Assembly (NCBI GenBank): GCA_904066235.2 | Contig: CAJFCV020000006.1 | Span: 7,998,001 to 8,062,000, forward strand | DNA from: Bursaphelenchus xylophilus | Taxonomy: Eukaryota > Nematoda > Chromadorea > Rhabditida > Aphelenchoididae | Length of the DNA stretch: 64,000 bases | Reading direction: 5' to 3' | Translations under genes and position numbers: made by a program | The notes under the pieces: generated by a model | Told to the model about the DNA's origin: nothing | The model's input: only the letters and a program-made list of their open reading frames with translations | Database searches by the model: none | Shown: in pieces, positions 21,420 through 33,166 of the stretch | How the letters are laid out: the number at the start of each line of letters is the position of its first letter | How positions within the stretch are numbered: position 1 is the stretch's first letter

Positions 21420-24400
21420 TTAGGACGGAACGTTATGATTAAAATAAAAAGTATTGGACATCAAGTAGAATAACACACCTTTTTTGTAAATAAAGCTGGC
21501 CCGGTGCCCACTGGTGGGTGTCCCTTGGCCAGAACTGTGATTCGAGACCTCTTCTGTGATTGCCTCTGATAATTTGTCGTTCCCATTGACCTCCGAACAC
21601 TCTGATGTGAATTCTTTCTCGTCTTCCTCTTCCGTGATCACTTCCAATCGATCTTCCGGGAATTTCAATGAGCATACTGTATTTTTATCGCCAACTAATG
21701 GGCATTGCGGACTCTAAAGTTACATTGATTATAGTGGAAAAGATAATAAAGCAAAAAAAAATTGTAATTGAGACCTGTCTTCAACAAATCTTAAAGAATA
21801 AGTAAAAAGAGACTTACCCCCTTTTCCGTTGATGTCGAGCTGTTTTTCCTCGATCCCCCCGACTTTTGTTGGGAATAGAATCGATGCATAATTGTGCAAA
21901 CGGCGACTCCAATCATCAACAAACATGTCACCAAGATCACGCATAATAAAACGACCAGAAATCCGGAGTTAGCTGAAATTTAATTTTAAAATTTTTTAAC
22001 TATTATTTCGTTACAGTGTATGTCCTTACAGTCTAGTTTGAAAACTTTATTTACCTTCATGTCGACCCTCCGAGCATTCTGAAGCCGAATCCGGGATGAC
22101 TCCGTTCATAAAGCAGGTCAGATTCCCAGTCCGGACCGTCTCCATACAAGCCTCGGCATGATGTGAATCGCCCACTGACCTGAGTCTGACCCGGAGATTG
22201 AGTTGCCAGTAATTGTTGCGTAATGGGCGGATTTCGAGTTCATTTCCGGCGGCAAAGGTGTGCGAAGTGATCTTCCCATCGCTCTGGAATATTGAGGATC
22301 ACATTTTTTCTTCACTTCCACTATTTTTTCAATTTTTTAAATTTTAATTCGAAGTTGTGAGACAGAATTTCCTCTAAAATAAAACTGTTTAGAGTCTATA
22401 GACCATAATATGAATTATATTTTAATTTCATCGGCACTTTTCCCCTCGTTTTTGCAAATCCCAAAGGACCTCTAATCATGGGCAATTTCTGATTCCGGGA
22501 AGAGAAACCAGATGGGCAGATAAGAGGGCCGAATCCATGCTTATGGGCTGTTTACATCGGCCATAACAAGTGTGCGATTAAGACGGAGAAAAGAGAAGGG
22601 ACAAGCATTAGTAAGAAGTGGATTACACATTGTTCTTCGAGATCCCACCTTATCTGTTTTCGCAGCCTGTTGCGCAACTCTGTCTTCTCTGTTTACAGTT
22701 GGTTACTGTAATCCAATTCGTTTCCTGGTTTATTGCACAATCTCGGTCTCTCAGGCCACTCTAGCCATGAGACTAATTAATTATTTACTTTTAGGATATG
22801 GGCTGATTCTGGAGACTTTTCGAAGGCCGAAGATTAACGGCGACACCTTGAAAGGCGGGCGATGGCTGCTTTGTTCGCATCTGAGGATAATGCACTTCGT
22901 TTTGCGGCTTTTTGGGATTGTTTGGACAGGATAATACGCTGATATTATACTTGTCCATGTAAGGTCCAACTAGTGTGTCTATTTGATACTTTTTAGAGGA
23001 AAAAGATGATCTAAAAAAGGTGAAAATAATATAAATCACCCTTTTATGTGAGGCTATTAATCTTGCTGCAAAATTTTTATTTTTCCTGAGGCATCCATCC
23101 TATCTGTCGCAATATATCGGCGAATATTCCTTCCACTCAAATTGTGAGAATAATTGGAAGCGCGCTAAATGTAATAAGAAGACACCCGTAACGCCTTTTC
23201 TCCCCTTCTCGATCCATCAATTAAATTCTCATTATTAGAATATTTTTCGTTAAGAGACCGGAGATGTAAATGTAAAAAAAAGAAGGAGACATGATGTCAA
23301 ATTTAATCTTTCGAATCCTCAAGAGTCTGAAAATGGAGGGAGATGGGGATGCGATTACAATGATAAACAGAGATTTGAACTCTCAACGATATTTATAAAG
23401 ATCTCAGTAAGATTGAGGACTCGCTGCCGTTAAGTCTATGGCCATTTTTAAAGAATAACTGGCAGTAATAGTTATCAAAAACTGGAGGTAATATTTATAA
23501 AAACATGATGTTTTGTGGGCAATCTCTAAATAATTCTTTAATAATTTTTATACCTCCGGCCTAGTCTAGCATCATCCGTACCCACATTGAGACACTCCCC
23601 TCTCAAAACTCTATCCTCTTCCTAATTTGATGACGTAATCCTCAACATGTCCCAACGCTTTTCCAAGACCACTTGAAGTTGGTTTGCAACTCAATCCTAA
23701 AGGTCGGTCCCATAATTGGCTTAAGTGGGGAATGCCGCCCCCCACAAAGTGTTTGTTTAAATGATTAGACATACATCAAGATACGACGCCATTGGGACCT
23801 CCAAAACGTCGGATCAGGCCCGACATTTTTCCGTAAAAGTGGGTGTGGAGGGGAAAAGGCGTCTTATAATGCTTTAGTTTTTATATTATATTAGCTCTGC
23901 TAGGGCAATATAAAGATTGTGGTCGGCTGGATTTCAAATTCGCATCTCGACTTCTCACGTAGATAAAAAGAGTCTTGGGGGTGATGTTTAAGGAGAACGC
24001 AGAAGATTAGCCAAATATTCCAACTCCAAAAATATCCCATCCGAAATATCATCTGATGAGAAAAATGACAGTTTTTGGTTAGAAATATCACTCGTTTTCG
24101 AGCTTTTGGACCCACAAGATAACTCTATAACTTTTTTAATTAACACTCACTCGAACGGAGAAGGAGAGGACGGCCGGCGACTGACAGGCATCAAACTTTG
24201 TCTTCACTGTGGCCGTTCCGATCTCGGGCAAGATCACTTCACAGCCGGGTAAACATTCCATCGAGGGATTCTGGGGTTAACGACAAGGCCGCAAGACTGA
24301 AAAAAAGAGATTAAATCAGAAAAGGTCCAAAAAGCCATTTATGACAAAAAAATATCGCAAATATTGTTACTGATGACAAGAAGAATACCAAAAGATGGTC

Positions 24401-26487
24401 TAATACCCTCTCTCTCTGTAAAGAAGAACGTCAAATCCAATAGGCATCATCCAATGGACAGCAAAGTCCCCTTCAAATGCTCGCATTCACCATTAATTAT
24501 TACGCAGAATCCCATAAAAAGGTAGTCCCAGCGCCTAGACCCCAGCAAATTTGGTTATAATTTTAATAGTAACACTGTTCGGGAAGGGAAGTAAGTTGGG
24601 AAAACGAATGATTAAAGAGTAGTGAATATAAAGTAGGGGGAAAGAGCCAAGGATAGTATAAATAATATCAAAATTTGGCCATAAATATGGCTATTGTTCG
24701 GAAATTAAAAGGGATTTGCTGCAATTTAGAGGATTAAAAGAGGGGAAAATTATGGAAAAAAACCGCTAAATTTAGTTGGTTTATCAGACTTAATTTTGGA
24801 TTCAATAAAGCCGTACAAATTTTAAAAACCTTTTAAATTGCAAAACGAATGGAGTAATTAGATGAAGAGGAATAATTACGTCACAACTATAATGGGGCCA
24901 AAGGTTCCGATGAGGGTTAAGATAAATAAAAAGCGTGCCATCGACGCTGACTGCCCTTATCTTTGGTATTTGCGAACAAAACGAGGTGATATTATACACG
25001 GGCGAGTAAAACACTCGATCATCATGACAGATCAAAATTCGCAAAACGTTTCTATGGACCTGAGAGATTTGTACAGAAAATTGGGCCAGATTTAAAAAAG
25101 TAGCTTTTTAGACTCCCCGATGTCCCCAATTTTTATCACATAGTCCAAAATCACTGAAAAGACCTGAGGTAATTTGCAAACACAAATTTTTTTGATTTAC
25201 AGCGGATCAAAAAGATCGCTCGTCCTTGGAATAAAAAGTAAAAAATTTGACGACATAACAAAAAAATCTTAAAACAAACCCTGAGGGGATTTTGTTATAG
25301 AAAATTGCGTGACAGAAAATAAGGGCTCAGTAGATCCAAAGAATTTAACTTTTGTAAATTCTGATCCATCATCTCACAAGTCATGGGCAAAATAAACTCG
25401 GAATAACATAAAAAACAAGGCTACAGTAAAACATGAACTCCAACAAACCCTAAAGTTCCCGGTTGTTGGCTTCCCAGCCTTTTGTTGATGTAAGCGAGGG
25501 AAAAAGATTTCTCAACATCGTAACACCCGAACATAGACTACTATTCGGCATTAACAAACTATAAAAAATTTCGAAAATAAATTTTTAAAATCCCAACGAG
25601 TTCATCTACTCCGTTCTAAATAAACGTTCCAATCAACATAACTTTCCAATCAATTTTAAAATCACAAAAAATAAACTGAAATGAACTGTTAAGATGCCGA
25701 TGATTACTTAATTGGGATTCGGTTTTCCTAAAGCTCCCTCATTTCCCATTGACATTCGCCATGCCTGAAATAAAGCACGCAATCTCTTTCCTGCGAACAC
25801 AATCGGGGGATATCTTAAGCTCCGCCCCTTTTAAAGAGGCTCAAAGAAGGGAAGGAAAAGGTTGTTGACATCTGCAGGGGAAAGATATGGGGATATTAAC
25901 CATAACACACGTTTGTTTTGAAACAAATCGAAGAACGGTTAATGAAATAGAATAAGGCAAACTAAGAAGTAGCAAATAGGAATTCAGATTTTACTAAAGA
26001 TATTCTGAGAGAGCTACAATTTTTAATCCCTAAAATTTTTAACCCGCAATTCCCAGCGGCAGCTGAGGCATTGAACGGACTTCCTTTGGAGAGAACACGC
26101 GAAATGAAGAGAGCCGGCCAGACTGAAAAGATCCACGACTTTTTTGATCTGCATGGAAAATCTTGCTTCTTGTGGAGAAAAATTATACGATAATTGAGCG
26201 TGAAACTGCAAATCTAAACTTGCAAGAAAGGTAACCTTTTGGAGAACTTCTCTGACCAGAAATTTATAAAGAAAGAAAATTAGAGTAAACTAGGGGCAAT
26301 GGGAATAAATATTTTGAGTTTGGATTTAAAATAAAAGCAGTCCCGAGTAACTCCGTGTTCAAGTTCTGGGAAAATGAGTACGAAAAGGCCTCAATCTGTA
26401 TATTATCCACATAAAAGTGTTCCTTGACCCCATCGTGACGTCTTCCAAAGGCCTTAATTTGGTGCCAGCCTGGGGATGACCGAAAAA
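21420..26487 (-). CDS. Single-pass membrane protein, 5' end unresolved
   Basis: Six minus-strand exons fit together in phase: 26352-26487, 26044-26218, 24151-24270, 22055-22283, 21818-21972 and 21420-21713, about 368 residues to the stop. The 5'-most modelled exon begins inside a codon (phase 1), so more exons lie upstream. In order: an extracellular part with the sequence GWHQIKAFGRRH...FYVDNIQIEAF (reminiscent of the end of a MAM domain), a cysteine cluster (CSLQRKSVQCLSC, then MECLPGCEV), and a segment with LRNNYWQLNLRVR and four cysteines. A transmembrane helix follows (FLVVLLCVILVTCLLMIGVAVC), then a roughly 135-residue acidic Ser/Thr-rich tail. The four C-terminal exons are well supported; the two upstream exons rest on phase agreement. 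The family is not recognised; a receptor or adhesion role is a guess from topology. Confidence 0.6.
24271..26043 (-). other. Intron of the membrane protein gene
   Basis: AT-rich 1.77 kb. A plus-strand frame at 24862-25095 and its minus-strand shadow have no family features. The second large intron (22284-24150) is likewise without a supported gene. Confidence 0.35.
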
Positions 26488-26794
26488 CTATAATAACCAT
26501 AGGAATACAACGACAAAGAGTGCATTTTGTGTCATAATTACTGTTTCTTTACAAGTAAATATACAATTTAACCTTAGACTGTGTCCTTCTTAATCAGCAG
26601 GCACTTATTATGCAAAATTGACTATTTTTTATAACTAAAACAACTTACTCGTCAAAAAATTTCAAAAAACAGTGAGATTACTTTGCAGAGTTTCCATTTG
26701 CCCCACAAACCAAGAGCAATCCTCTTATTAAGCCCTTGAAATCCGTCAGAGTTGCTGAAACATGTACTCTACTAACAGGGGAATTATTCCAAGT

Positions 26795-26979
26795 GCGACG
26801 CTCTGATTTTGATGAAACTTGGAAAAGTACAAGGACCTAGTTTTGACACTGCAAAGTCAACGCATCTACTTCGAGCGTTACTCCAATAAAAAAAACAAAT
26901 ACCTTTTATCTTCCAATACAAATAATAATTAACAACTGAAGTACTTGAAGTGTGACGCTCAGATTTTGATGAAACTTGG
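26795..26979. repeat. Dispersed repeat copy 2 within a local direct repeat
   Basis: The segment at about 26821-26934 is the inverted counterpart of 12963-13071. It is bracketed by two direct copies of TGACGCTCTGATTTTGATGA-like sequence at 26795-26822 and 26949-26979, which share about 27 of 31 bases. The structure suggests a repeat family with an internal duplicated motif; no coding capacity or terminal inverted repeat was found. Confidence 0.65.
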
Positions 26980-27022
26980 CACAAATTTAGAATAATTTTT
27001 TCTAAGATACATGCGGGAATCC

Positions 27023-27291
27023 TAGCTCGCGCTTTGCAGAAACAACCGAGATTTTTAGATCGAAATTCGGCAAAAATTTAGGACTTTTTGCCGAATTTCG
27101 GCACGAAAAGTTTCATGCCTATTTCAACTGTAAAGGATAATGTTTCTACAAAAAATCTAATTTTTCCGCATGAAACTGCCAAAATTATGGCCAAAAAGCG
27201 CTTTTCTCTCTGATCGCTCTCCACGTTTAGCGTGCTCTCTCGGCGGCGAAAATCGTTCGATATCTCGGCGGCGCCCGCAAAGCGCGAGCTA
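27023..27291. repeat. Candidate short inverted-repeat element
   Basis: It is bounded by TAGCTCGCGCTTTGC at 27023 and its exact complement ending at 27291, 15 of 15 bases. The interior has CGGCAAAAA/TTGCCGAATTTCGGC repeats. No clear target duplication is visible, so its status as a MITE is uncertain. Confidence 0.4.
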
Positions 27292-27589
27292 AAACTTTCA
27301 TTTGGCTGGTTTTATAGACATGTAACCAACGTTTTAAGAAATTTTTAATTGCTCAAGATTTTGAATTCTGGACCTAAAAAGACTGCACTTGTAAATCAAA
27401 ACATCGTAAGCTAAAAAAAACCGCAACGCTGAAAATTATGAACTGTACTGAAGTCCATAAAAAAAGAATTCTGCAGATTTACCATCAAAAAGTTGGAGTG
27501 GATTCAAACCAATTACTAAGACTCCCAATAACAAAAAAGAGGATGTCGGCAAATAAAACCACAAGACTTCCGACATAATTATATACATA

Positions 27590-28976
27590 CACTGCTCCAC
27601 GAAATGATAGACGCACCCTGTTTTTAGCGATTATCTTCCTTGTACTAAATGATATCGAATAATGTTCAACAGATGAAATGTGGCAAATTAAACGAGAATT
27701 CATGTCCCGTAGCGATTTTGGAACAAAATTTTGCCTTGACTGAGATATGACATTTTTAGACTTTTTTGGGGTCCACAAAATGATAGACGCAATTAAGTAA
27801 TTTTTTGTTTATTTAAAAGAATTTTGAGTTAACCTGCTCTTATTACACTTCCTCGTGTTCTCTGTCGTATTAGAAAGGTAATTACATTTATATCCGCTGT
27901 ACTTCATCGACGCAGTGGCCTTATGAGCCATTTCCGACCTTGTACATGGGGTAAAAATTCGTTTGAAAAAAATTTGATTAACGATTTTGCTTTCGCCAAA
28001 AAACCATCTTAAACCATCATAGATTACTAGTTGCAAATATAAGACATAAAATAAACCAATACCGATTCGCTTGAAGTCATTTAATCGACCATTAAGTTAC
28101 CGTATACCTTCTACAGTAACCTTCAAAGGCTCTAAAAGTACAGAAGATTACTATCGATGTCAATTTTTTGCTCAGAAAATCAAACTCAGCATGTTAACAA
28201 ACCTAAAACCGCAACTTATTGCCTGCTTAAATGTCATGATGATTGACAGATGATTGATTAAAGATAAACGTGTAAAAACAAGCCTATTTTTGTGAACTTT
28301 TTTTTGTCGAACGACGTTACCGACTAAAGGTATTCTGTAACGGCTGATGATTAAAACATTACGTTTTCAGGCATGCTCAGTTCGAATTTGCAAATTAAAT
28401 TTTGTCATTCTCTTTGATCGCCTTGGTATTTCGGGGGTCTAAAAGTATTAAGGTAGCTAGTTGTTGAAGATGATATGCCAAGAAAATGCTCGGGATCCTT
28501 GAGCAAGCCGTTTTTTTTCATCAGTGAGATCTACACGTATAATGTGATAGTATTAGCTAGTTTTTCGCCCAAGAAAACAGAATCACCTACAGTTTTTTTC
28601 AAACCGAATATTTACCTCATGTACAAGGTCGGAAATGGCTCATAAGGCCACTGCGTCGATGAAGTACAGCGGATATAAATGTAATTACCTTTCTAATACG
28701 ACAGAGAACACGAGGAAGTGTAATAAGAGCAGGTTAACTCAAAATTCTTTTAAATAAACAAAAAATTACTTAATTGCGTCTATCATTTTGTGGACCCCAA
28801 AAAAGTCTAAAAATGTCATATCTCAGTCAAGGCAAAATTTTGTTCCAAAATCGCTACGGGACATGAATTCTCGTTTAATTTGCCACATTTCATCTGTTGA
28901 ACATTATTCGATATCATTTAGTACAAGGAAGATAATCGCTAAAAACAGGGTGCGTCTATCATTTCGTGGAGCAGTG
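27590..28976. mobile_element. Tc1/Tc3-like element with ~380 bp inverted arms and duplicated inner sites
   Basis: It starts CACTGCTCCACGAAATGATA and ends with the complement, with TA at 27588-27589 and 28977-28978. The arms (27590 to about 27970 and about 28595 to 28976) are near-identical inverted copies. Each arm holds a second copy of the terminal motif, CCACAAAATGATAGACGCA, near 27774-27792 and 28773-28791, about 175 bp inside the first. That double-site layout is the inverted-repeat/direct-repeat arrangement used by Tc3-type transposases. The roughly 620 bp centre has no transposase, so this is a non-autonomous derivative. Confidence 0.85.
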
Positions 28977-28978
28977 TA

Positions 28979-30891
28979 TTAATAGTTGTCTGTTTACTCA
29001 TAAAAACAGGGTTCAGCCCAGGGCTCCACATAAGTTCGAAGTGAAGTAGAAAAGTTTAAAAATTGCAGCTATGACAATCGAATCATTTTTGACAACTTTT
29101 CACATTTTAAATGGCAGTTGTGCATTAGTAGCATAAAGAATATTAACTTTCTCATATATTCAAGAAGAGAATGTCCCAGTATGCGAAAAAAATATCAAAA
29201 AATTTTGTTTTGTATACAAATAAAGAGGCATTTTTGTGAGTACTTCCGGGTTCCGCGTTGTCTGTCTGCGAAGGCGATGTGAGCATATTCCAAATTACAT
29301 TTTAAACTCTCAGTCATCAACACTTTGAAAGACATGTTTTCCGTTTATGGATGCTGTTGACGTGACTTGCAAAGAGTACAAAAAGTCTGGCCATCTCACC
29401 GAATATCGTCCGTAACCCTGAGGGCGAACATTACAAAAAAAAACCGAGACTCTCAAAACCGGCACGCGATCGGAAAATGGAAAGAATGGCCATAAACAGG
29501 GAATCTCTCACGGTTTTCAGGGCCGATTACAGCTTCAGAAAAGCGAGTGACAACGAGAATGTCTGGGAACGGAAATGAGGACTTGGACTGTCTGACCCTG
29601 AGGGCATCTCAATGGCGGACTGAGAACATCTAACATAAGAATTTATTATTATTCTCGCTGAGTCGATTATGTCACTATTTTCACTAGAGGAATACCTCAG
29701 GACGTGAGTCGAGCCGTTTTTTTTGCCAATAACCACTAAAAACCCCTGGCAATCTGCAAAAAAATTTTTTTTTTCAATTTCATTCAACCGCAATTTTTGA
29801 ACTAAACATTCAGGTGATTTCGTGGAAAAATGCTGATTTCAAAGGAACCCTGAGGCGATAAAAAGAAACCCTCCAGGTCCGAATAGCCCATGTGCACCAA
29901 AAAGAAAGCTAAAATTAGCGCTAATGTAAATTTCAAGAATCGGAAAACGAAATTTGTATAGCTAAAGTTTTGTAGAAGGAGGTAGCCAAATCCCCGGAAA
30001 TGACCCGTTGCAGAGTTTAAGCCTTTTTTCGACATTAAAAATTTATAAACACAAGAGTTGAGGGGGTTCTCATTCACACGTTGTCCTTTGCAATCCATCA
30101 AACCTTGACAATTAATGCGTTTTGTTGCCAGTATTACATCACTGCGAGTCTGTTATGTTTCCTCATAAAGCAAATATATGGAGTAATAGTAAAAACATCT
30201 CTAAAAAATGAAGTTGGCTAAACGATTCTGCAGATACGGCTCAACTGGTTCGCAAACCCAGAGATTTGTGGTAAACACAAGCTAAAACAACCGTGTACCA
30301 CCAATCTTCCGATGCACTCACAGTAAACACGGTCTTCAAAATGAAAATACGATTAAAGGGCGAACAACGGTTTATTCGATAAGGAAAATTGGCCAAAATG
30401 AGGCCAAACAAATTGAATAAACCTAGAAAATCATTTGGATAATTGCAAGGGATTTGAAGTACGAGAGACAAGAGTGAGATGTCATGGAATGTGATCGAAA
30501 AAAGCTTTGCAAAATGTAGAATAAGTGAGTACTGTAATGACTGTTAGTATAATAAAATTAGTGTACTATAACCTGATGAATAAAATTTAATTAAATGAAG
30601 ACAGATGTTTTTGACAAGACCATTCACGTATATTGTCAGCAAGAAAATAAAACGTAGACGGTATTGGAACCCGCAACCATAAACAGGTCAAAAACTTCTC
30701 AACTAAACGACCCGCATTTAATGCCAAACAAAATATGACCTAATCTCTTGAAGAGTAACATCCCTTGCTAACCCCATTTCGATAGAAATCTTATAAGAAT
30801 AAAGCTACGTAGAATTCCCTGACCGGTACTTGAAGGATAATACATCAGACAACGGATAAGGCCAGATGAGTAATCTGCGAAAACGAACGGG
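28979..30891 (-). other. Possible upstream exons of the membrane protein gene
   Basis: Minus-strand segments suggest extracellular coding sequence: near 30280-30330 a stretch ending SASEDWWYTV, near 29985-30095 a stretch with DCKGQRVNENPLNSC and LNSATGHFRGFGYLLLQ, and near 29540-29625 and 29690-29760 two more open stretches. ATGHFRGFGYLLL resembles the middle of a MAM domain. I could not assign exact splice sites or join them in phase to the exon at 26352-26487, so they are reported as candidates only. Confidence 0.25.
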
Positions 30892-31516
30892 TCACTCGAC
30901 TGTCTTCGTTTTGTTCATCTTTCGAACCACTTTCTTGGTCCGGCGCACATTCTGATCAATTCGTTTGAAGAAATCCTTAACTGATTCTTCTTCCTCCACC
31001 TCTTTTTGGCCAATTTCCGGTTTCGATCCAACTTTTCTGGCCACTTTTTCCGAATCGGAGAGAGATCGTGTGGAAAGAGGGGAGTCGTCATAGATTGGGA
31101 CCGAAATATGTGTCCGAGCGTACAAGGCGTCGTTAGACCAGAGTCTGCAGATAAGAAAATTTAATGAATTAATTAAGGGTGACAAAACAAACGGAAGTTG
31201 AACTTTATACAACGAATCCTCGTTGACTATAGTCCCAAAAAATAGTACGCTCGCATTAACTAGTATGTCTAAGCTCCAAAAACAATATAAGTACAAAGAA
31301 TACTCACTTGTTGATACGTTTAATCTCAAACATATTGGAGTTGTACTTAATCTGGAGATTCTGCAGAGTGTCCGTTGGTTTGACCTCATGTTCAACTACA
31401 TTCAGAGGTTTCCTGAGGTTATTGGAAGTGGAGTTTAAATCCCAAGTGGATCCATAACGCCGAATCCGTTGATAACCACATAAGAATGTGTTCTCGTTAT
31501 AACAGGGGTCGCCCAT
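30892..31516 (-). CDS. LysM domain protein, LYSMD1/2-like
   Basis: Two exons (31308-31516 and 30892-31144) give 153 residues, slightly shorter than human LYSMD2 (215). After an RRYGSTWDL segment typical of LYSMD1/2, one LysM module runs from VVEHEVKPTDTLQNLQIKY through IKRINKLWSNDALYARTHISVPIYD. The C-terminal EEEESVKDFFKRIDQNVRRTKKVVRKM matches the conserved acidic-then-helical tail of the family (SARDFLQRLD in vertebrates). There is no signal peptide, so the protein should be intracellular; the ligand of animal LYSMD1/2 is not settled. The 163-base intron lies inside the LysM module. An ATG precedes the conserved region directly. Confidence 0.88.
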
Positions 31517-32671
31517 TTGCCCGTTGAAGAGGTGTCATCGCTCTCTCGACAGCGCGGCCAAAACAACTTCAGGGCTGGGAGTTTAACAACCAAAAAGTAA
31601 TACGAGCAAGCGTGTTTCGAGAGAGCTTCGGGCACTCCAAAAAACTACTGCAGAAAATAATCGAACAAAACGGAAGGCCCCTTATTCGTTTGGCACTCGC
31701 CGTTTTCGTGGTGGTACACAGGAAAAGTAGGAATTGAGGGTGACATTGACGCACGTTGTAATACTTGTAATACTATTTGCTTTGTCGTGTAATACCTGTG
31801 TTTATGTTATCAGACAGTTTCCGATGGCTTAAACAAGATTGCTTTTGGAAGGAACAGTGTACTTTCAACAGTATCGGGGCTGAAAGTCAGAAATCAGATC
31901 GGCTCCTCTTTGCCAATAATACGATATGTCCGACTCATTAATTTATTGACGTACTTTTTCTCTCCTGGAAATGCCATTAATAACCCCCGTCGAAGGCAAT
32001 TTGCCTTATATTATCCCGGGACAATTGGCTCTGCAGATCCCGGGTTGTTTATAAAAAACGGCTTGGACGGATGGAAAGATGATCGGATTGGATGCCCTCA
32101 AGCCACACGTGTTCGTAATGGACCCAAACGAACGTCAGAGCGGCACGAATCGAGGGATGACAGTTGTCGGTTCAAAGGTTTGAGACGTTCCTTGGAGATC
32201 AGTCCCAGCGGCTATGAATGAGCTTGTTTTTCCGACTCGCTTTATGACCCAATTAAACGGGGACCTGATTAGATCTGTTATCACAAGGTGTTAGAGGGTC
32301 TTTAGGAGCGTGGCCAAAGTTGGGAGATCCTTAATCAAAGTCCAGGAAGTTGTCAGTAAAAAAGACGACATCCCCCATCAGCTAGGAGTGTTTTGTTTAC
32401 GTGAGCACATTCTCTCGAATTCTGAGGACGCTTTGCTTGGAATTCAGGCATGTGATGGTACCTGTTTGAGGTTGAACTGATTTTTGCCTTGATTTAAAAT
32501 CCTTGTAATTTGATTATCTCCGTTCCGAACGCCGATCTGAACGTCAGTTGTCGTGTTTTAGGAAACCCCAGACTGTTTGGGTTGTGCTTTGAACAAAAAT
32601 CAAAGGCGTGAATTTTAATGTCATGTTGTTTACAGTTTCTTTTTATCCTCTCCATAAAGTGGTTCTTTGCA
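31517..32671. other. Divergent upstream region of LYSMD-like and small membrane protein genes
   Basis: Open frames at 31435-31635 (minus) and 31910-32221 (plus) have no recognisable features. The region should contain promoters for the minus-strand LysM gene and the plus-strand membrane protein. Confidence 0.35.
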
Positions 32672-32693
32672 GAATATTGGACGGGTCTCCGTG

Positions 32694-33035
32694 ATGGAAT
32701 TGACTCCGATCGGCGCCGAGTTTGAGTCGATCATAGCAGCCGTCCTCCTCTTCCTATTCGGTGGGATCATCTGTTTCTTGGCCTGCTTTGGTGTTACCCA
32801 TTGCTATCTCTGTTACAAACGACGAATTCTACGGAAGAAGCGAAGACGTGACCGGTCCGAGGATTTTAATTACACTACGTTGGACTTGGAATCACAAACA
32901 GATGAGGTCTATGTTACAGATGGGAAGAAGTTGAAGGTCAAGAACGAGAACCCGGTTCAAAGGCCATCCAATGCGAGTCTCATTTCGAATGGTTCCTCGG
33001 AAACTACTGGCTCCACAAAGAGTACGAATACTTAA
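32694..33035 (+). CDS. Small single-pass membrane protein
   Basis: A single exon from the ATG gives 113 residues. An acceptor TTCTTTGCAG ends 21 bases upstream, consistent with a trans-spliced start or an unseen 5' exon. Residues 13-40 form one hydrophobic helix (IIAAVLLFLFGGIICFLACFGVTHCYLC), followed immediately by a strongly basic stretch (KRRILRKKRRRDR), so the C-terminus is predicted cytosolic. The tail is Ser/Thr/Asn-rich (SNASLISNGSSETTGSTKSTNT) and has a YTTLDLES segment. No family is recognised. It ends 131 bases before the convergent stop of the PAP2 phosphatase gene. Confidence 0.65.
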   Translation: MELTPIGAEFESIIAAVLLFLFGGIICFLACFGVTHCYLCYKRRILRKKRRRDRSEDFNYTTLDLESQTDEVYVTDGKKLKVKNENPVQRPSNASLISNGSSETTGSTKSTNT

Positions 33036-33166
33036 ATACTCGAATTCATTCTGTCTCTCATCACTTACGAGGTAATAAACGTATTATTAAAACTTCCTCT
33101 CCCCAATATCATAAACTCTATATGATTTATTTAATTTTCTGTAATTTAATTTTATTCACCCGTATT

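Noticed and set aside
22572..22934. A 120-residue plus-strand frame within an intron of the membrane gene
   Set aside because: It has some hydrophobic stretches but no signal peptide at the start, no homology and no splice or polyadenylation context.
27485..28982. Matching frames beginning MWTPKKSKNVISQ on both strands
   Set aside because: Mirror copies in the inverted arms of the Tc3-like element.
31910..32221. A 103-residue plus-strand frame upstream of the small membrane protein
   Set aside because: No family features and basic low-information composition; more likely promoter or untranslated sequence.
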